DNA of 64,000 nt from Chthoniobacterales bacterium (GCA_014879575.1 JACSRU010000139.1:1-64000); one strand, 5' to 3'. Shown: positions 11,800 through 24,816, counted from the stretch's first letter. Translations and numbers: made by a program. The notes: generated by a model from the sequence alone, not told the origin.

Positions 11800-12756
11800 A
11801 TGATTTCATTGTCAGTGCCGGTCTATAACGAGCAGGATGCGATTTTGCCCCTTTTTGAGAAAGTGAGGAAGGTGATGGACGCTCATGGGCTTCCGTGGGA
11901 GATCATCTTTGTGAACGATGGGAGCATTGATCAAAGCGCGGAACTCCTCGATGGACTTGCCGGCAGGCACCCGGAGGTCAAGGTTGTCCATTTTCGCCGA
12001 AACTTTGGCCAGACGGCTGCGATGATGGCCGGCTTTGATTTTGCGCGCGGCGAGGTCATCATTCCGATGGATGGAGACGGGCAAAACGATCCGGAGGACA
12101 TCCCGCGCATGCTGGCCAAGCTGGACGAGGGATACGAGGTTTGTTCCGGCTGGAGGAAGGATCGCCAGGACAATGCCCTCCAGAGGAACCTCCCGAGCAT
12201 CCTCGCAAACAAGCTCATCTCCGCCGTCTCCGGGGTCTCCCTGCATGACTTCGGCTGCTCGCTCAAGGCCTACCGGGCGGAGGTGATCAAAGGGGTCCGT
12301 CTCTATGGCGAAATGCACCGGTTCCTTCCGATCTACGCGAAATGGCATGGCGCCCGGATATCGGAAATCCCTGTGAACCACTTTGCCAGGACCTCCGGAA
12401 AGTCGAAATATGGACTCGAGCGTGTGCTCAAGGTTCTGCTCGATCTGGTGACTGTGAAGTTCCTCGACAAATACATGCTCAAGCCGATGTATCTTTTCGG
12501 GTTTTGGGGGCTCATCTTTTTTGCCGGAACCGCGATTTTTACGGCTTGGACATTTTACATGCGCCTGAAGGGTTATTATTTTACCGCGACGCCGTTGCCG
12601 ATGATGGCGGTTTTTTCCTTCATGACCGGGATGATTTGCGTGCTGATGGGGCTCCTTGCGGAGATGATCACCCGCACGTTCCACGAATCCCAGGGGAAAT
12701 CGATTTATCTTGTTCGGGAGACGCGGAATTTGGGTGGGTTGGCGGAGGGTCGCTGA
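11800..12756 (+). CDS. GT2 glycosyltransferase, dolichyl/undecaprenyl-phosphate sugar transferase type
   Basis: A 318-aa family 2 glycosyltransferase. The GT-A domain begins SVPVYNEQDAILPLFEKV and contains FVNDGSID and the MDGDGQNDPEDIP metal-binding region, the pattern of enzymes that move a sugar onto polyprenyl phosphate. Two C-terminal membrane helices (about residues 228-253 and 268-290) anchor it. Start at ATG 11800 fits the family; ATG 11746 or 11707 would add a charged N-terminal tail. The stop overlaps the asnB start (ATGA), opening a four-gene operon. Its lipid acceptor would be the UppS product or its phosphate. Confidence 0.85.
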   Translation: MISLSVPVYNEQDAILPLFEKVRKVMDAHGLPWEIIFVNDGSIDQSAELLDGLAGRHPEVKVVHFRRNFGQTAAMMAGFDFARGEVIIPMDGDGQNDPEDIPRMLAKLDEGYEVCSGWRKDRQDNALQRNLPSILANKLISAVSGVSLHDFGCSLKAYRAEVIKGVRLYGEMHRFLPIYAKWHGARISEIPVNHFARTSGKSKYGLERVLKVLLDLVTVKFLDKYMLKPMYLFGFWGLIFFAGTAIFTAWTFYMRLKGYYFTATPLPMMAVFSFMTGMICVLMGLLAEMITRTFHESQGKSIYLVRETRNLGGLAEGR

Positions 12757-14606
12757 TGTGCGGGATTGCCGGATTCCTCGGTGGTGGGGATCGGGGCGTT
12801 TTGGAGGCAATGACGACCCGGCTGACGCACCGTGGGCCGGACGCCTCGGGATTCCACGCCGATACCGCGCGGGGGCTTTTTCTCGGACACCGGAGACTTT
12901 CGATTCTGGACCATGTCGGGGGATCCCAGCCCATGATCTCGGAGGACGGCCGACTGGTGGTGGTGTTCAATGGGGAGATTTACAACCACGCCGAGTTGCG
13001 GGCGGAACTGACGGCAAAGGGCCATCAATTTCTCACGGACCATTCAGATACCGAGGTCCTTCTTCATGGGTGGAAGGAATGGGGGGAGGCACTCGTCCAC
13101 CGGCTCAATGGCATGTGGGCGCTTGCCCTTTGGGACTCCACTCAAAATCGCCTTTTTCTTAGTCGGGATCGCTTTGGAAAAAAACCTCTCTACTATTTCC
13201 AGCGTGCGGGAACCTTCGGGTTTTCGTCCGAACTGACATCGCTTGCGAAGCATCCGGACGCACCGCGCAACGTCTCCGAACTGGCGCGCGTGAAATTTTT
13301 TGCACACGGTCTTATTCCGGCACCATGGACGGCGATCGAGGGGATTTGGAAACTGCCGGCCGCCCACAATCTGATTGTGGAGGCGAACGGTTCCGGGTGC
13401 CGTCTCTCCCGATATTGGCGGTATGTCCTCGAGCCGGAGGAAACATCCCGTCCGGAGGCCGAACTTGCCGGGGAGTTGCGGGAGGTTGTCCGCCGGGCCA
13501 CACGGCGGCGTCTGGTGGCGGATGTTCCGCTCGGGATTTTTCTCAGCGGGGGAATTGATTCCTCCTTCATCGCGGCACTGGCTGCGGAGGACCTTGGCGG
13601 ACCGGCATTGAGCACGTTCACAATCGGCTTCAAGGAACCCTCGTTCGACGAGTCGGCTCCTGCAAAGCTCATGGCGGGTTATTTGAACACCTCGCACCAT
13701 GAAGAGATTCTGTCCTTGGACGCGGCGCTCACCTGCCTGCCGGAAATTTTTGATCTCCTGGATGAGCCGCAGGGCGATGGCTCTCTGCTGCCAACCTGGT
13801 TGCTGTGCCGTTTTGCTCGCACCAAGGTCACTGTGGCATTGGGGGGGGATGGCGGGGATGAACTTTTTGCCGGATACGATCCCTTTCGTGCGCTTCGACT
13901 GGCCGGGCTGTATTCGCGCAGCGTTCCCCGTCCGATTCATGAAGGATTGCGGGTGCTGGCGGGCTTCCTGCCGGTTTCGCATGAGAACATCAGTCTCGAC
14001 TTCAAAATCAAACGGACTCTTCGCGGCTTAAGTCATGCTCCGAAACTCTGGAATCCTGTTTGGCTCGGCACCTTGGAACCGGCGGAACTCGGTCGTTTGA
14101 CGGATTCCCGTTTCACCCTCGAGGATATCTATAGCGAAGCCATCCATGCGTGGGAGACCTGCCGGCAGACAGATCCCGTTGATCGCACCCTCCAATTCTA
14201 CACCGAGATCTACCTGCAGGATGGCATTCTCCCGAAGGCCGACCGGGCGAGCATGATGAACTCGCTGGAGGTGAGGAGCCCGTTTCTCGATATTGAAGTT
14301 GCGGATTTTGCAAGGAAGCTGCCCCATCGGTATAAACTCCGAGGCAACACGACAAAGTTTCTTCTCAAACTTGCAGCACACCCCCTCTTGCCGTCGGAGA
14401 TCATCCAAAGGAAAAAAAAGGGGTTTGGCTCGCCCATCGGAAAATGGCTTCGCACGGGTCGCCTCGCACCCCGGCCTGTAACCGAACTCGTGCGCGAAAA
14501 GTTGACCCGGCACCTCGCCGGGCGCACCGATGAAAGGCTGTTTCTCTGGTGCGAATACGTCTGGCAAGAATGGCTGGCTCGAAGAAAGCACGGGGAGGGG
14601 TTGTGA
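12756..14606 (+). CDS. asnB: Glutamine-hydrolysing asparagine synthase-like amidotransferase
   Basis: A 616-aa two-domain protein. The N-terminal glutaminase begins directly with the nucleophile Cys2 (MCGIAGFLGG) and has LTHRGPDASG and VVFNGEIYNH. The C-terminal synthase domain has the PP-loop FLSGGIDSSFIAAL and, later, ALGGDGGDELFAGYDPFRAL. All catalytic parts appear intact. Position between glycosyltransferases, with ATGA and GTGA overlaps on both sides, suggests it amidates a glycan or sugar acid rather than free aspartate. Members of this family are known in exosortase-associated exopolysaccharide loci; that reading here is inference. Confidence 0.88.
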   Translation: MCGIAGFLGGGDRGVLEAMTTRLTHRGPDASGFHADTARGLFLGHRRLSILDHVGGSQPMISEDGRLVVVFNGEIYNHAELRAELTAKGHQFLTDHSDTEVLLHGWKEWGEALVHRLNGMWALALWDSTQNRLFLSRDRFGKKPLYYFQRAGTFGFSSELTSLAKHPDAPRNVSELARVKFFAHGLIPAPWTAIEGIWKLPAAHNLIVEANGSGCRLSRYWRYVLEPEETSRPEAELAGELREVVRRATRRRLVADVPLGIFLSGGIDSSFIAALAAEDLGGPALSTFTIGFKEPSFDESAPAKLMAGYLNTSHHEEILSLDAALTCLPEIFDLLDEPQGDGSLLPTWLLCRFARTKVTVALGGDGGDELFAGYDPFRALRLAGLYSRSVPRPIHEGLRVLAGFLPVSHENISLDFKIKRTLRGLSHAPKLWNPVWLGTLEPAELGRLTDSRFTLEDIYSEAIHAWETCRQTDPVDRTLQFYTEIYLQDGILPKADRASMMNSLEVRSPFLDIEVADFARKLPHRYKLRGNTTKFLLKLAAHPLLPSEIIQRKKKGFGSPIGKWLRTGRLAPRPVTELVREKLTRHLAGRTDERLFLWCEYVWQEWLARRKHGEGL

Positions 14607-15712
14607 AAAAAGTTTTGCATGTCATTGACAGCCTCCATCTCGGCGGAGCCCAGGAAGTTGTCATGAATCTGGCCACCTGCGGGGATCGGCAACGCTTTTC
14701 CCATGAGGTGGCCACGATGCACGGACGGGGCGTCTATTGGAGGCGGATGGAGGAACTGGGGATTCCGCTTCACTCGCTTTCTCCTTGGAAGTTTCTGCCG
14801 TGGTATGCCATCAGCCTGCCGACACTGCTTCTGAGGGGAAAGTATGACATCCTTCACTGCCATCTCGTGGCAGCGAACATCATTGCCAAACCGCTGGGGT
14901 GGCTGTGCCGGGTGCCGGTCCTTCTCAACCACGACCATACGAACGATGACTACCGGGCGACCCAGCGCGTGCGTCTTGCGCTGGACACGCACTCCAACCG
15001 ACTCGCCACACACCTCATCGCCGTCTCCGAATCCTGCCGGACATTTTTGATCAATCGCGAGAGAGTGTCGGCGGACAAAATCACCCTTGTCCAGAACGCC
15101 ATTGATCTGCAGCGGTTTTCTGCCTCTGGCGGAAGCCGGGTCGAGGCCAGAAAGTCGCTGGGCCTTCCGGAGGACGGTCCGCTCGTGGTCGGCGTCGGAC
15201 GTCTCAATCCCCAAAAAAATTTTTCGCTCTTCATTCGTGTGGCGGTCGAAGTGTTGAAGTGCCATCCGCAAACCCATTTTGTCCTCGTCGGTGAAGGACC
15301 CGAAGAGGGACTTCTGCGAAGGCTCGCCGGGGAATGCGGGATGGGGGACCGTCTGCATTTTCTCGGATATGTTCCGGATACGCGCGGCATCTACCGTGCG
15401 GCGGATGTCTTGCTGATGCCGTCCCTTTTCGAGGGATTGCCGATGACCCTCCTTGAGGCGATGGCGATGCGCGTTCCCGTGGTGGCCTCCGCACTCGATG
15501 GAATTGCGGAAGTCGTCGAAGACGGACGCGATGGATTCCTTGTCCCAAGCGGTGATGCCCGGGGGTTCTGTGAAAGGGTCTGCCGCGTGATCGGAGATCC
15601 CTCCCTGGCGACGGCCCTTGGCCGGGCGGCGGCGGAAAAAATTTCCAGCCAATTTTCCTCCGAGCGGATGTGTCGCGAGGTCGAGCGCATTTACGACCGC
15701 TTTACACAATGA
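14603..15712 (+). CDS. GT4 family glycosyltransferase
   Basis: A 369-aa GT-B glycosyltransferase. The N-terminal domain starts KKVLHVIDSLHLGGAQEVV; the C-terminal nucleotide-sugar domain contains VVGVGRLNPQKNF and the EGLPMTLLEAMAMRVPVV element with the EX7E glutamates. Start is GTG 14603, inside a GTGA overlap with asnB and preceded by a GGGGAGGGG stretch that can serve as ribosome-binding site. The donor sugar cannot be read from sequence. The stop overlaps the next gene (ATGA), so the operon is translationally coupled. Confidence 0.88.
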   Translation: MKKVLHVIDSLHLGGAQEVVMNLATCGDRQRFSHEVATMHGRGVYWRRMEELGIPLHSLSPWKFLPWYAISLPTLLLRGKYDILHCHLVAANIIAKPLGWLCRVPVLLNHDHTNDDYRATQRVRLALDTHSNRLATHLIAVSESCRTFLINRERVSADKITLVQNAIDLQRFSASGGSRVEARKSLGLPEDGPLVVGVGRLNPQKNFSLFIRVAVEVLKCHPQTHFVLVGEGPEEGLLRRLAGECGMGDRLHFLGYVPDTRGIYRAADVLLMPSLFEGLPMTLLEAMAMRVPVVASALDGIAEVVEDGRDGFLVPSGDARGFCERVCRVIGDPSLATALGRAAAEKISSQFSSERMCREVERIYDRFTQ

Positions 15713-16854
15713 AGATCCTGGTCCTTTGCTACGAGTATCCTCCGGTGGGTGGCGGCGGTGGGCGCATGGCCCACAATGTGGCTTCCGCGCTTGTTCGCCG
15801 GGGACACGCCGTGCGCGTGCAAACGATCCGCCTGCCGGATCTCCCGCCGCAGGAAATCCGTGAGGGGGTGGAGATTTTCCGGACCTTGGGGTTTCGTCGG
15901 CGCGCGGATCTATGCACCGTGCCGGAAATGTTCGGCTATGTCCTCTCATCCTTCCTGCCCGCCCTGCGGCACCTTCGGGATTGGAAGCCGGACATCGTCC
16001 ACGCCCACTTTGCCGTTCCGACCGGTGCCCTGGCCCTGGCCTGCCGGTTGCTCACCGGAAAAAACTACGTCCTCACCGCGCATCTCGGAGACCTTCCCGG
16101 CGGAAACCCCGACCAGACCGCCGGACTTTTCAAATTCCTTGGCCCCTTCATCCGCCCGATCTGGAAGGCTGCCGCCGGACTCTCCGCCAGCAGCAGCTTT
16201 GCCGCCGGTCTCGCGAGAGCGGCGTATGGCGTCAAGCCCCGCATGATTCTCAATGGAATTTCCATGAACGGAAAACGCAGGACCGCCACGCGGCCGTCGG
16301 ACATCCTCCACCTCGCGGCGATCGGACGCTTCAATCCCCAGAAAAATTTTCCGTGGATGATTCGTGCGCTGGCGGAATGCCGGTTTCCCTGGCGGCTTTC
16401 CCTGATTGGGGACGGCACCCAGCGCGGAGAGGTTGAAGCGGACGTGCGGAAGTCCGGTCTCCAGGATCGGGTGAATCTTATGGGGTGGGTGACCGAGGAC
16501 GCGATGCGGGAGACTCTTTCCGCCACGGACGTCCTTCTCATGCCCTCGACCGCCGAGGGGAATCCCGTGGCCGCCATCGAGGCACTCAAGCAGGGCGTGG
16601 CCATTCTCGGCAGCGACATCGGCGGACTCGCCGATCTCATCCAGCCCGGAGTCAACGGATTTGCCGTTCCTCTCGCAACGCCGGAGGCCTTCCGCGAAAA
16701 GCTCACATGGCTTTCCGCCCATCCCGAAAGCCTCCTCGAAATGAAGACGGCCAGCCTCGAAGTCGCCACCCGATTCGACCTCGAAAAAATCGCCGACGAC
16801 TTCGAGAGCCTCCTCACATCGGCGGCTTTTGGAGAAACCCACCCTGCGCGATAA
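15709..16854 (+). CDS. GT4 family glycosyltransferase
   Basis: A 381-aa GT-B glycosyltransferase, last gene of the GT2-asnB-GT4-GT4 operon. The N terminus MKILVLCYEYPPVGGGGGRM is the glycine-rich GT4 start; the C-terminal domain has AAIGRFNPQKNFPWMIRAL and EGNPVAAIEALKQGVAIL with the EX7E pair. It resembles its upstream neighbour in domain plan, so the two may add consecutive sugars. No membrane helix is evident. No flippase or polymerase follows, so the operon would have to cooperate with genes outside the window. Confidence 0.88.
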   Translation: MKILVLCYEYPPVGGGGGRMAHNVASALVRRGHAVRVQTIRLPDLPPQEIREGVEIFRTLGFRRRADLCTVPEMFGYVLSSFLPALRHLRDWKPDIVHAHFAVPTGALALACRLLTGKNYVLTAHLGDLPGGNPDQTAGLFKFLGPFIRPIWKAAAGLSASSSFAAGLARAAYGVKPRMILNGISMNGKRRTATRPSDILHLAAIGRFNPQKNFPWMIRALAECRFPWRLSLIGDGTQRGEVEADVRKSGLQDRVNLMGWVTEDAMRETLSATDVLLMPSTAEGNPVAAIEALKQGVAILGSDIGGLADLIQPGVNGFAVPLATPEAFREKLTWLSAHPESLLEMKTASLEVATRFDLEKIADDFESLLTSAAFGETHPAR

Positions 16855-16971
16855 GGGAGGCTCCACGGGGGGAGGAGAGGGATTTTCTTCCCATCCGTTA
16901 GCCCGCCTCCAGGCACACGAGGCAGTAGAAGCATTGAATTCCCCGGGGATTTGCGGAATGCTGCCCCGATC

Positions 16972-18159
16972 ATGCGTCTCCCGGACATTTCTGCCCTGAC
17001 ATCCTGGCTGACGAGAATTCCATTATTGCCGATCATTCCCTTTGCGATCCTGCTTGCGCTCCTCTGGGTCTATGGAAACTTTCATCAAAGGCCTGTGGCG
17101 TCTCCTCAACGACAGGTCTCGGAACTTCCAGCCATTCGCCCAAGGGATCCGGGGCAATATATACGGGTTCTCTCGATTGATGGCGGCGGGATGCGCGGAC
17201 TCCTCGCCTTGCGGTGTCTGGAGTATCTGGAAAAACGGAGCGGCAAGCCGGTTTGCGAGTTGTTTGATGTGATGGTCGGGACATCATCCGGTGCCTTCAT
17301 CGTGGCGGCACTGGCGATGCCGCTCGATCAGAACACCCCCCGCTACACGGCTGCCGAACTCCTCAAGGAATTTCCCCGGCTCTGGGGACGAACCCTCGAA
17401 GCCCCTGCCACTCACCGGATTCTGTCCCTGAAAGGTCGGACGGCACCCCGGTTCTTGACGAGCACGCGCCAGAAAGTTTTTCAGGAATTTTTTGGAGAGG
17501 CACAACTCGGTGCAGCACTCACCACGATCATTCTTCCGGCCTACGCCACGCGCGAACAAGTTCCGTTTCTCTTCGCCAGCGACATGGGAAAAAGCACGTC
17601 CTTTTCCGGCGTCAGCGGACGGGCAATCACCGAGGCGGGCGATTTTTTTCTCGCGGACGCCGTGACCGCCGCGACTGGCAATCCGGCGGTTTCCGCGCCA
17701 TCCAAAATTACAAACATTTCCAATGATCAGACCGAGATACTCATTGGCGCGGAGGTTTATGCCAACAATCCCGCCGTGCTTGCCCTGAGTGAAGCCCTTT
17801 TGCGATACCCCGGCAGACAGTGCGTGCTCATCAGTCTGGGCGCGGGGATTCCCGCCTCCGGTTCCACGAGTGCGACATCCGGCTGGAGGCAAACCGGCAA
17901 CGCCGCAGAAATCCTGCAGGTGGCGGCCGAGGCCTCGATGCTGACCACCACTCAGATTGCCTCCTCCCTTCATCGCTTCGGCAGCGGTCCCGTGGCCGCC
18001 TACATCCGCCTGGATATTCCGCTCCCAGCGGATGCCCCGTCTGCCGATGATGGCTCGCACAAGAATGCGGAAGTGCTCGATGCCCTGGGGATCAAGCTGA
18101 CATCAGACAAAGCCGCAACCCTCGACCGAACAGCGGACTTTCTTGGCGCAAAACAGTAG
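16972..18159 (+). CDS. Membrane-anchored patatin-like protein, probable catalytic Asp missing
   Basis: A 395-aa protein with one N-terminal membrane helix (about residues 14-35) and a patatin fold. The oxyanion-hole loop GGGMRG (71-76) and the nucleophile-elbow GTSSGA with Ser105 are intact. The usual second dyad motif, Asp-Gly-Gly/Ala before a small residue and NNP, reads G259-A-E-V-Y-A-N-N-P, so the Asp is replaced by Gly. The protein may be inactive as a lipase or use another residue. ATG 16972 was preferred to TTG 16951. It follows the glycan operon by 117 bp and precedes tRNA-Leu. Confidence 0.8.
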   Translation: MRLPDISALTSWLTRIPLLPIIPFAILLALLWVYGNFHQRPVASPQRQVSELPAIRPRDPGQYIRVLSIDGGGMRGLLALRCLEYLEKRSGKPVCELFDVMVGTSSGAFIVAALAMPLDQNTPRYTAAELLKEFPRLWGRTLEAPATHRILSLKGRTAPRFLTSTRQKVFQEFFGEAQLGAALTTIILPAYATREQVPFLFASDMGKSTSFSGVSGRAITEAGDFFLADAVTAATGNPAVSAPSKITNISNDQTEILIGAEVYANNPAVLALSEALLRYPGRQCVLISLGAGIPASGSTSATSGWRQTGNAAEILQVAAEASMLTTTQIASSLHRFGSGPVAAYIRLDIPLPADAPSADDGSHKNAEVLDALGIKLTSDKAATLDRTADFLGAKQ

Positions 18160-18292
18160 GCCAGGCAACCCTCCGACCCCGACAGTCTTTTCGTGGAATG
18201 CAGCAATTTCCTTTTTCGTAGGAAGTGGGACTGATGTGTGGTAGTCTCAGGCTCTCTGCGGTGGAGAGAACGATTGGTGGAGGCATCGAACG

Positions 18293-18374
18293 GCTCGGGT
18301 GGCGAAATTGGCAGACGCGCCAGACTTAGGATCTGGTTCCGCAAGGAGTGTGGGTTCGAGTCCCTCCCCGAGCA
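18293..18374 (+). tRNA. tRNA-Leu(UAG)
   Basis: Acceptor stem GCTCGGG/CCCGAGC (18293-18299 with 18367-18373) and discriminator A at 18374. The anticodon stem CCAGA/TCTGG encloses the loop CTTAGGA, giving anticodon TAG at 18327-18329. The T-loop TTCGAGT and a short variable arm, as expected for Leu, are present. CCA is not encoded; a T-run follows directly. Confidence 0.95.
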
Positions 18375-18489
18375 TTTTTCATTGCTTCCCCTTGACAGTC
18401 GCCCTCTGCGGGGAATGCTTTCGTCTGCAATGAGGATCCCGGGAAGCGAGGCTTTGATCGGGGATATCCATTTCACGAAAGGAATGTCT

Positions 18490-18804
18490 ATGGCATGGGT
18501 TTTTCTTGTTATTGCTGGATTATTTGAAATTGCATGGGCCACCGGGTTGAAGGCCAGCGAGGGATTTACCCGGCTGGTGCCGAGTGTGGGCACCATTATC
18601 GCGCTGATCATCAGCGGCGTCCTGCTGGGTATCGCGGCAAAATCACTCCCCATTGGGACGGCCTATGCGGTCTGGACCGGGATTGGAGCCGTGGGGACGG
18701 TGATTTGCGGGATTATTTTTTTTGGAGATCCCACCACGCCTGTCCGTCTGTTGTGTCTTGGACTCATCCTCCTGGGGATCGTCGGCCTCAAGATCACATC
18801 TTGA
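18490..18804 (+). CDS. Small multidrug resistance family exporter (SugE/Gdx-like)
   Basis: A 104-aa inner-membrane protein with four hydrophobic helices, the SMR plan. The first helix [20 protein letters not shown] carries the essential glutamate. The [14 protein letters not shown] loop and the C-terminal [13 protein letters not shown] helix match the SugE/Gdx branch, which exports guanidinium in characterised members. ATG 18490 was chosen because AAAGGA at 18478-18483 lies six bases upstream; ATG 18484 is possible. A TTGACA box at 18392 may be its -35. I found no guanidine riboswitch in the leader. Confidence 0.85.
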   Translation: MAWVFLVIAGLFEIAWATGLKASEGFTRLVPSVGTIIALIISGVLLGIAAKSLPIGTAYAVWTGIGAVGTVICGIIFFGDPTTPVRLLCLGLILLGIVGLKITS

Positions 18805-18812
18805 GGGGGGGA

Positions 18813-18908
18813 GGCGATGGCGGAATTCTGGCGACCGCAAGGACGGCGGCGCGGGACGTCTTGGTGACCGAAGACAAAGACTTATTGGTGCTCAGGGCGT
18901 TCGTTTTT
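18813..18908 (+). pseudogene. Remnant of a PIN-domain (VapC-like) toxin gene
   Basis: Frame + translation from 18813 reads GDGGILATARTAARDVLVTE followed by [10 protein letters not shown]. This is the conserved C-terminal block of PIN-domain nucleases (D-x-x-ILA-A then LVT-x-D-x-DLL-L), with the acidic residues kept. There is no start codon and no N-terminal half upstream, where sugE ends, so only a fragment survives. It runs into the 3' end of mnmG on the opposite strand. The match is made by eye. Confidence 0.5.
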
Positions 18909-20798
18909 ATGCGACGAAACACGGGTGGGCGGCCGCGCGGTTCCGCGGGCCAGCCAGATGCCGAGCAGGGCCATGTCAGCGGGGGTGACGCCGCTGATGC
19001 GGGCGGCCTGTCCAAGGGTTTCAGGACGGATTTTCGTCAATTTTTGCACCGCCTCCGTGCGGAGGCCCTTGATGGATTCGTAGGCGACCCAAGCGGGGAT
19101 TTCCTTGCCCTCCTGGCGTTCCGAGCGGGCGATTTGTTCCTGTTGGCGGAGGATGTATCCTTCGTATTTCAGGTCGGTTTCGAGTTGATCCCAGATGTCG
19201 GGAGCGTAGGCGGAGCGGATGTCTTGCGGCAGAGTCGGCCAGGAATTTTCGGCGCGTTTGAGCCACCTTTCCAAGGGGAGGGAATCCACCTTGATTTCGC
19301 GGAGTCGGGATTTGAGTTCCGTGATTTTTGAGAGTTTTTGATCAAAGCGGGACTTGCGTTCTCCGGTGACCAAGCCGGAGGAAATCCCTTTTCCCGTGAG
19401 GCGGAGATCCGCATTGTCCTGGCGGAGGAGGAGGCGGTATTCGGCGCGACTGGTGAACATCCGGTAGGGTTCGGGAGTTCCCCGGGTGACCAGGTCATCG
19501 AGGAGGACTCCGATGTAGGCTTCATGACGGGCGAGGGTGAAGACCGGTCGGCCAAGGATTTTCAGGGCGGCATTGGCACCGGCGACCAGTCCCTGTGCTG
19601 CCGCCTCCTCGTAGCCGGAGGTGCCATTGATCTGCCCCGCAAAATACAGGCCGGAAATCCGTTTGGTTTCGAGCGTGGTGTGGAGCTGGGTGGGCGGACA
19701 ATAATCGTATTCGACCGCATAGCCCGGACGCAGGATTTCCGCATTTTCAAGACCCGCCACGCTGCGCAGGAATGCGTATTGGACATCAAACGGCAGGCTC
19801 GTGGAGACGCCGTTCACATAGATTTCCCCGGTGTGGCGTCCTTCGGGTTCGAGAAAAAGTTGATGTTTCGGTTTGTCCGCAAATTTCACGACCTTGTCTT
19901 CGATGCTCGGGCAATACCGGGGGCCGACGCCCTCGATGACGCCGGCATAGAGCGGCGACTTGTCGAGATTCGCGCGGATGATCTCGTGGGTGCGCTCATT
20001 TGTGAATGTGATGTGGCAGGGGATTTGGCGGGCGTGGAGGGTGCCGTTCCGCCATTCGTTGAGGGTGAAAATCTCATCCTCTCCGCGCCGCAGCGTGTCG
20101 GCCAGATAGCTGAAGACGGGAGGCGGTTCCTCGCCGGGTTGGATTTCGCATTTCGAGAAATCAATGCTCTTTGCGAGCAGGCGACAGGGAGTTCCGGTTT
20201 TGAAGCGACCGACTTCGAAGCCGAGATCCCTGAGGCAGTCGCTAAATGTTGAGACCGTATCACCGAGGCGTCCGCCGACCTGATTTTTCAGTCCGACGTG
20301 GAGGAGTCCGCGCAGGAAGGTTCCCGTGGTGACAATGACCGATCTTGCGCGAAAACGGACCCCCAGGGTTGTTTCGATGCCGAGTGCCGCATCGTTTTTG
20401 ACGAGCAGGCGTGTGACATTTCCCTGCTGGAGATCGAGCCGGGGCTCCGCCTCGAGGAGTGCCTTTATGCGGAACTGGTAGGCCTTCTTGTCGCATTGTG
20501 CGCGGGGCGCGCGGACACTGGGCCCCTTCGCGGCGTTCAGCATCCGAAACTGAATGCCGGTTGCATCGGTGTTCAGTCCCATCGCGCCGCCCAGCGCGTC
20601 GATCTCCCGGACGATATGTCCCTTGGCGAGTCCGCCGATGGCGGGATTGCACGACATCTGGCCGATCGTGTCGGCATTCTGCGTGAGCAACAATGTGGCG
20701 CATCCCAGCCGGGCGGACGCCAGTGCCGCCTCGATCCCGGCGTGACCGGCCCCGATAACGACGACATCGTAGGGTTTCGGATACTCGAAATCGCTCAA
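18882..20798 (-). CDS. mnmG: tRNA uridine-5-carboxymethylaminomethyl modification enzyme MnmG
   Basis: FAD- and folate-dependent partner of MnmE that modifies U34 of several tRNAs. At 638 aa it has the usual length. The Rossmann motif [14 protein letters not shown] starts at residue 12, followed by [25 protein letters not shown] and the redox CPSIEDK segment. The start is TTG at 20798, one base after the upstream stop; no ATG or GTG fits. The last residues after WLARGTARP have no family resemblance and lie antisense to a PIN-domain remnant, so the original C terminus may have been altered. Confidence 0.96.
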   Translation of the reverse strand: MSDFEYPKPYDVVVIGAGHAGIEAALASARLGCATLLLTQNADTIGQMSCNPAIGGLAKGHIVREIDALGGAMGLNTDATGIQFRMLNAAKGPSVRAPRAQCDKKAYQFRIKALLEAEPRLDLQQGNVTRLLVKNDAALGIETTLGVRFRARSVIVTTGTFLRGLLHVGLKNQVGGRLGDTVSTFSDCLRDLGFEVGRFKTGTPCRLLAKSIDFSKCEIQPGEEPPPVFSYLADTLRRGEDEIFTLNEWRNGTLHARQIPCHITFTNERTHEIIRANLDKSPLYAGVIEGVGPRYCPSIEDKVVKFADKPKHQLFLEPEGRHTGEIYVNGVSTSLPFDVQYAFLRSVAGLENAEILRPGYAVEYDYCPPTQLHTTLETKRISGLYFAGQINGTSGYEEAAAQGLVAGANAALKILGRPVFTLARHEAYIGVLLDDLVTRGTPEPYRMFTSRAEYRLLLRQDNADLRLTGKGISSGLVTGERKSRFDQKLSKITELKSRLREIKVDSLPLERWLKRAENSWPTLPQDIRSAYAPDIWDQLETDLKYEGYILRQQEQIARSERQEGKEIPAWVAYESIKGLRTEAVQKLTKIRPETLGQAARISGVTPADMALLGIWLARGTARPPTRVSSHKNERPEHQ

Positions 20799-20799
20799 G

Positions 20800-21336
20800 C
20801 TATTCGGTGGAGATGCCGTGTTCCGCGAGCTTCTTCATCAGGGTCGCGGTATCGAGTTTGCTGCTGTTCTTGAGGACGATGTCGCCAGCGACAAAGTTGT
20901 CAAACGTCCCGCGAATCCCGGTGGTTTCGCCCTCGACAAGAAAGGCACGTTCCTTTGTGAGGTCGCCATTCCAGTTGCGGTGATAGACGTCCACCTTGGA
21001 GCCGTCCGGATCCACCGAATTGTTCTTGGGCAGATCATCCGCACCGAAGACCGCCTTCACATCGGGAGTCGTTTGATTCGGAAGTTGCAGGAACACCGTC
21101 AAGGGGTCGCCCTCGGAATCGTCCGATTGCGTGACCTGCCCGACTCGTCCGTAAACCAGGATTCGCATGCCATCATATTTTTGCATCGCGGCCTGCTGGT
21201 CCGAGGAAAAATCACTGACGATTTGTTGCAGTGTGACAAAGCCGTCGGGGGGCAGGGGGGCGAGGGCGGAGGTTTGAGCCAGGAGGGAACCCGCAAAAAA
21301 TGCGGCCAGTGTGCATGCCAAGAGGATGGATTTCAT
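20800..21336 (-). CDS. Exported OB-fold (tRNA_anti-like) protein
   Basis: A 178-aa secreted or periplasmic protein. Residues 1-20 ([20 protein letters not shown]) form a signal peptide with an LLA-Q junction. The mature part carries [15 protein letters not shown] and a following beta-rich region, matching by eye the tRNA_anti-like OB-fold family (PF12869 type), whose members are typically exported. The stop lies one base from the mnmG TTG start, so the two genes form an operon although no functional link is known. Start at ATG 21336 gives a proper signal peptide; the longer frame to 21492 does not. Confidence 0.6.
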   Translation of the reverse strand: MKSILLACTLAAFFAGSLLAQTSALAPLPPDGFVTLQQIVSDFSSDQQAAMQKYDGMRILVYGRVGQVTQSDDSEGDPLTVFLQLPNQTTPDVKAVFGADDLPKNNSVDPDGSKVDVYHRNWNGDLTKERAFLVEGETTGIRGTFDNFVAGDIVLKNSSKLDTATLMKKLAEHGISTE

Positions 21337-21342
21337 AGCTGA

Positions 21343-24675
<3,333 letters not shown>

Positions 24676-24795
24676 GCGACGCGTCGGGCGGCGGCTGCCC
24701 GCCAGTGCAAACAGGGGCGCCTGGGCCATTGGGCCTCTTCAAGAGACCGCCTTTACGGGCTCGTTCGCCCGGATCGCCCGGACGGAACGGACAAG

Positions 24796-24816
24796 TTGCC
24801 ATTGCATCAATGGCAA
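24796..24816. other. Inverted repeat between convergent genes
   Basis: Perfect 9-bp stem 24796-24804/24808-24816 (TTGCCATTG with a CAT loop), placed between the convergent lacZ and alpha/beta hydrolase genes. No T-tract follows on either strand, so a terminator role is only possible. Confidence 0.4.

Noticed and set aside
12342-12755. In-frame N-terminal extension of the asnB gene
   Set aside because: The glutaminase must begin with Met-Cys; MCGIAG at 12756 fits exactly and overlaps the GT2 stop.
18375-18489. Guanidine riboswitch before the SugE/Gdx-like gene
   Set aside because: Conserved cores of the guanidine-I, -II (paired ACGR-loop hairpins) and -III classes were looked for by eye and not found.
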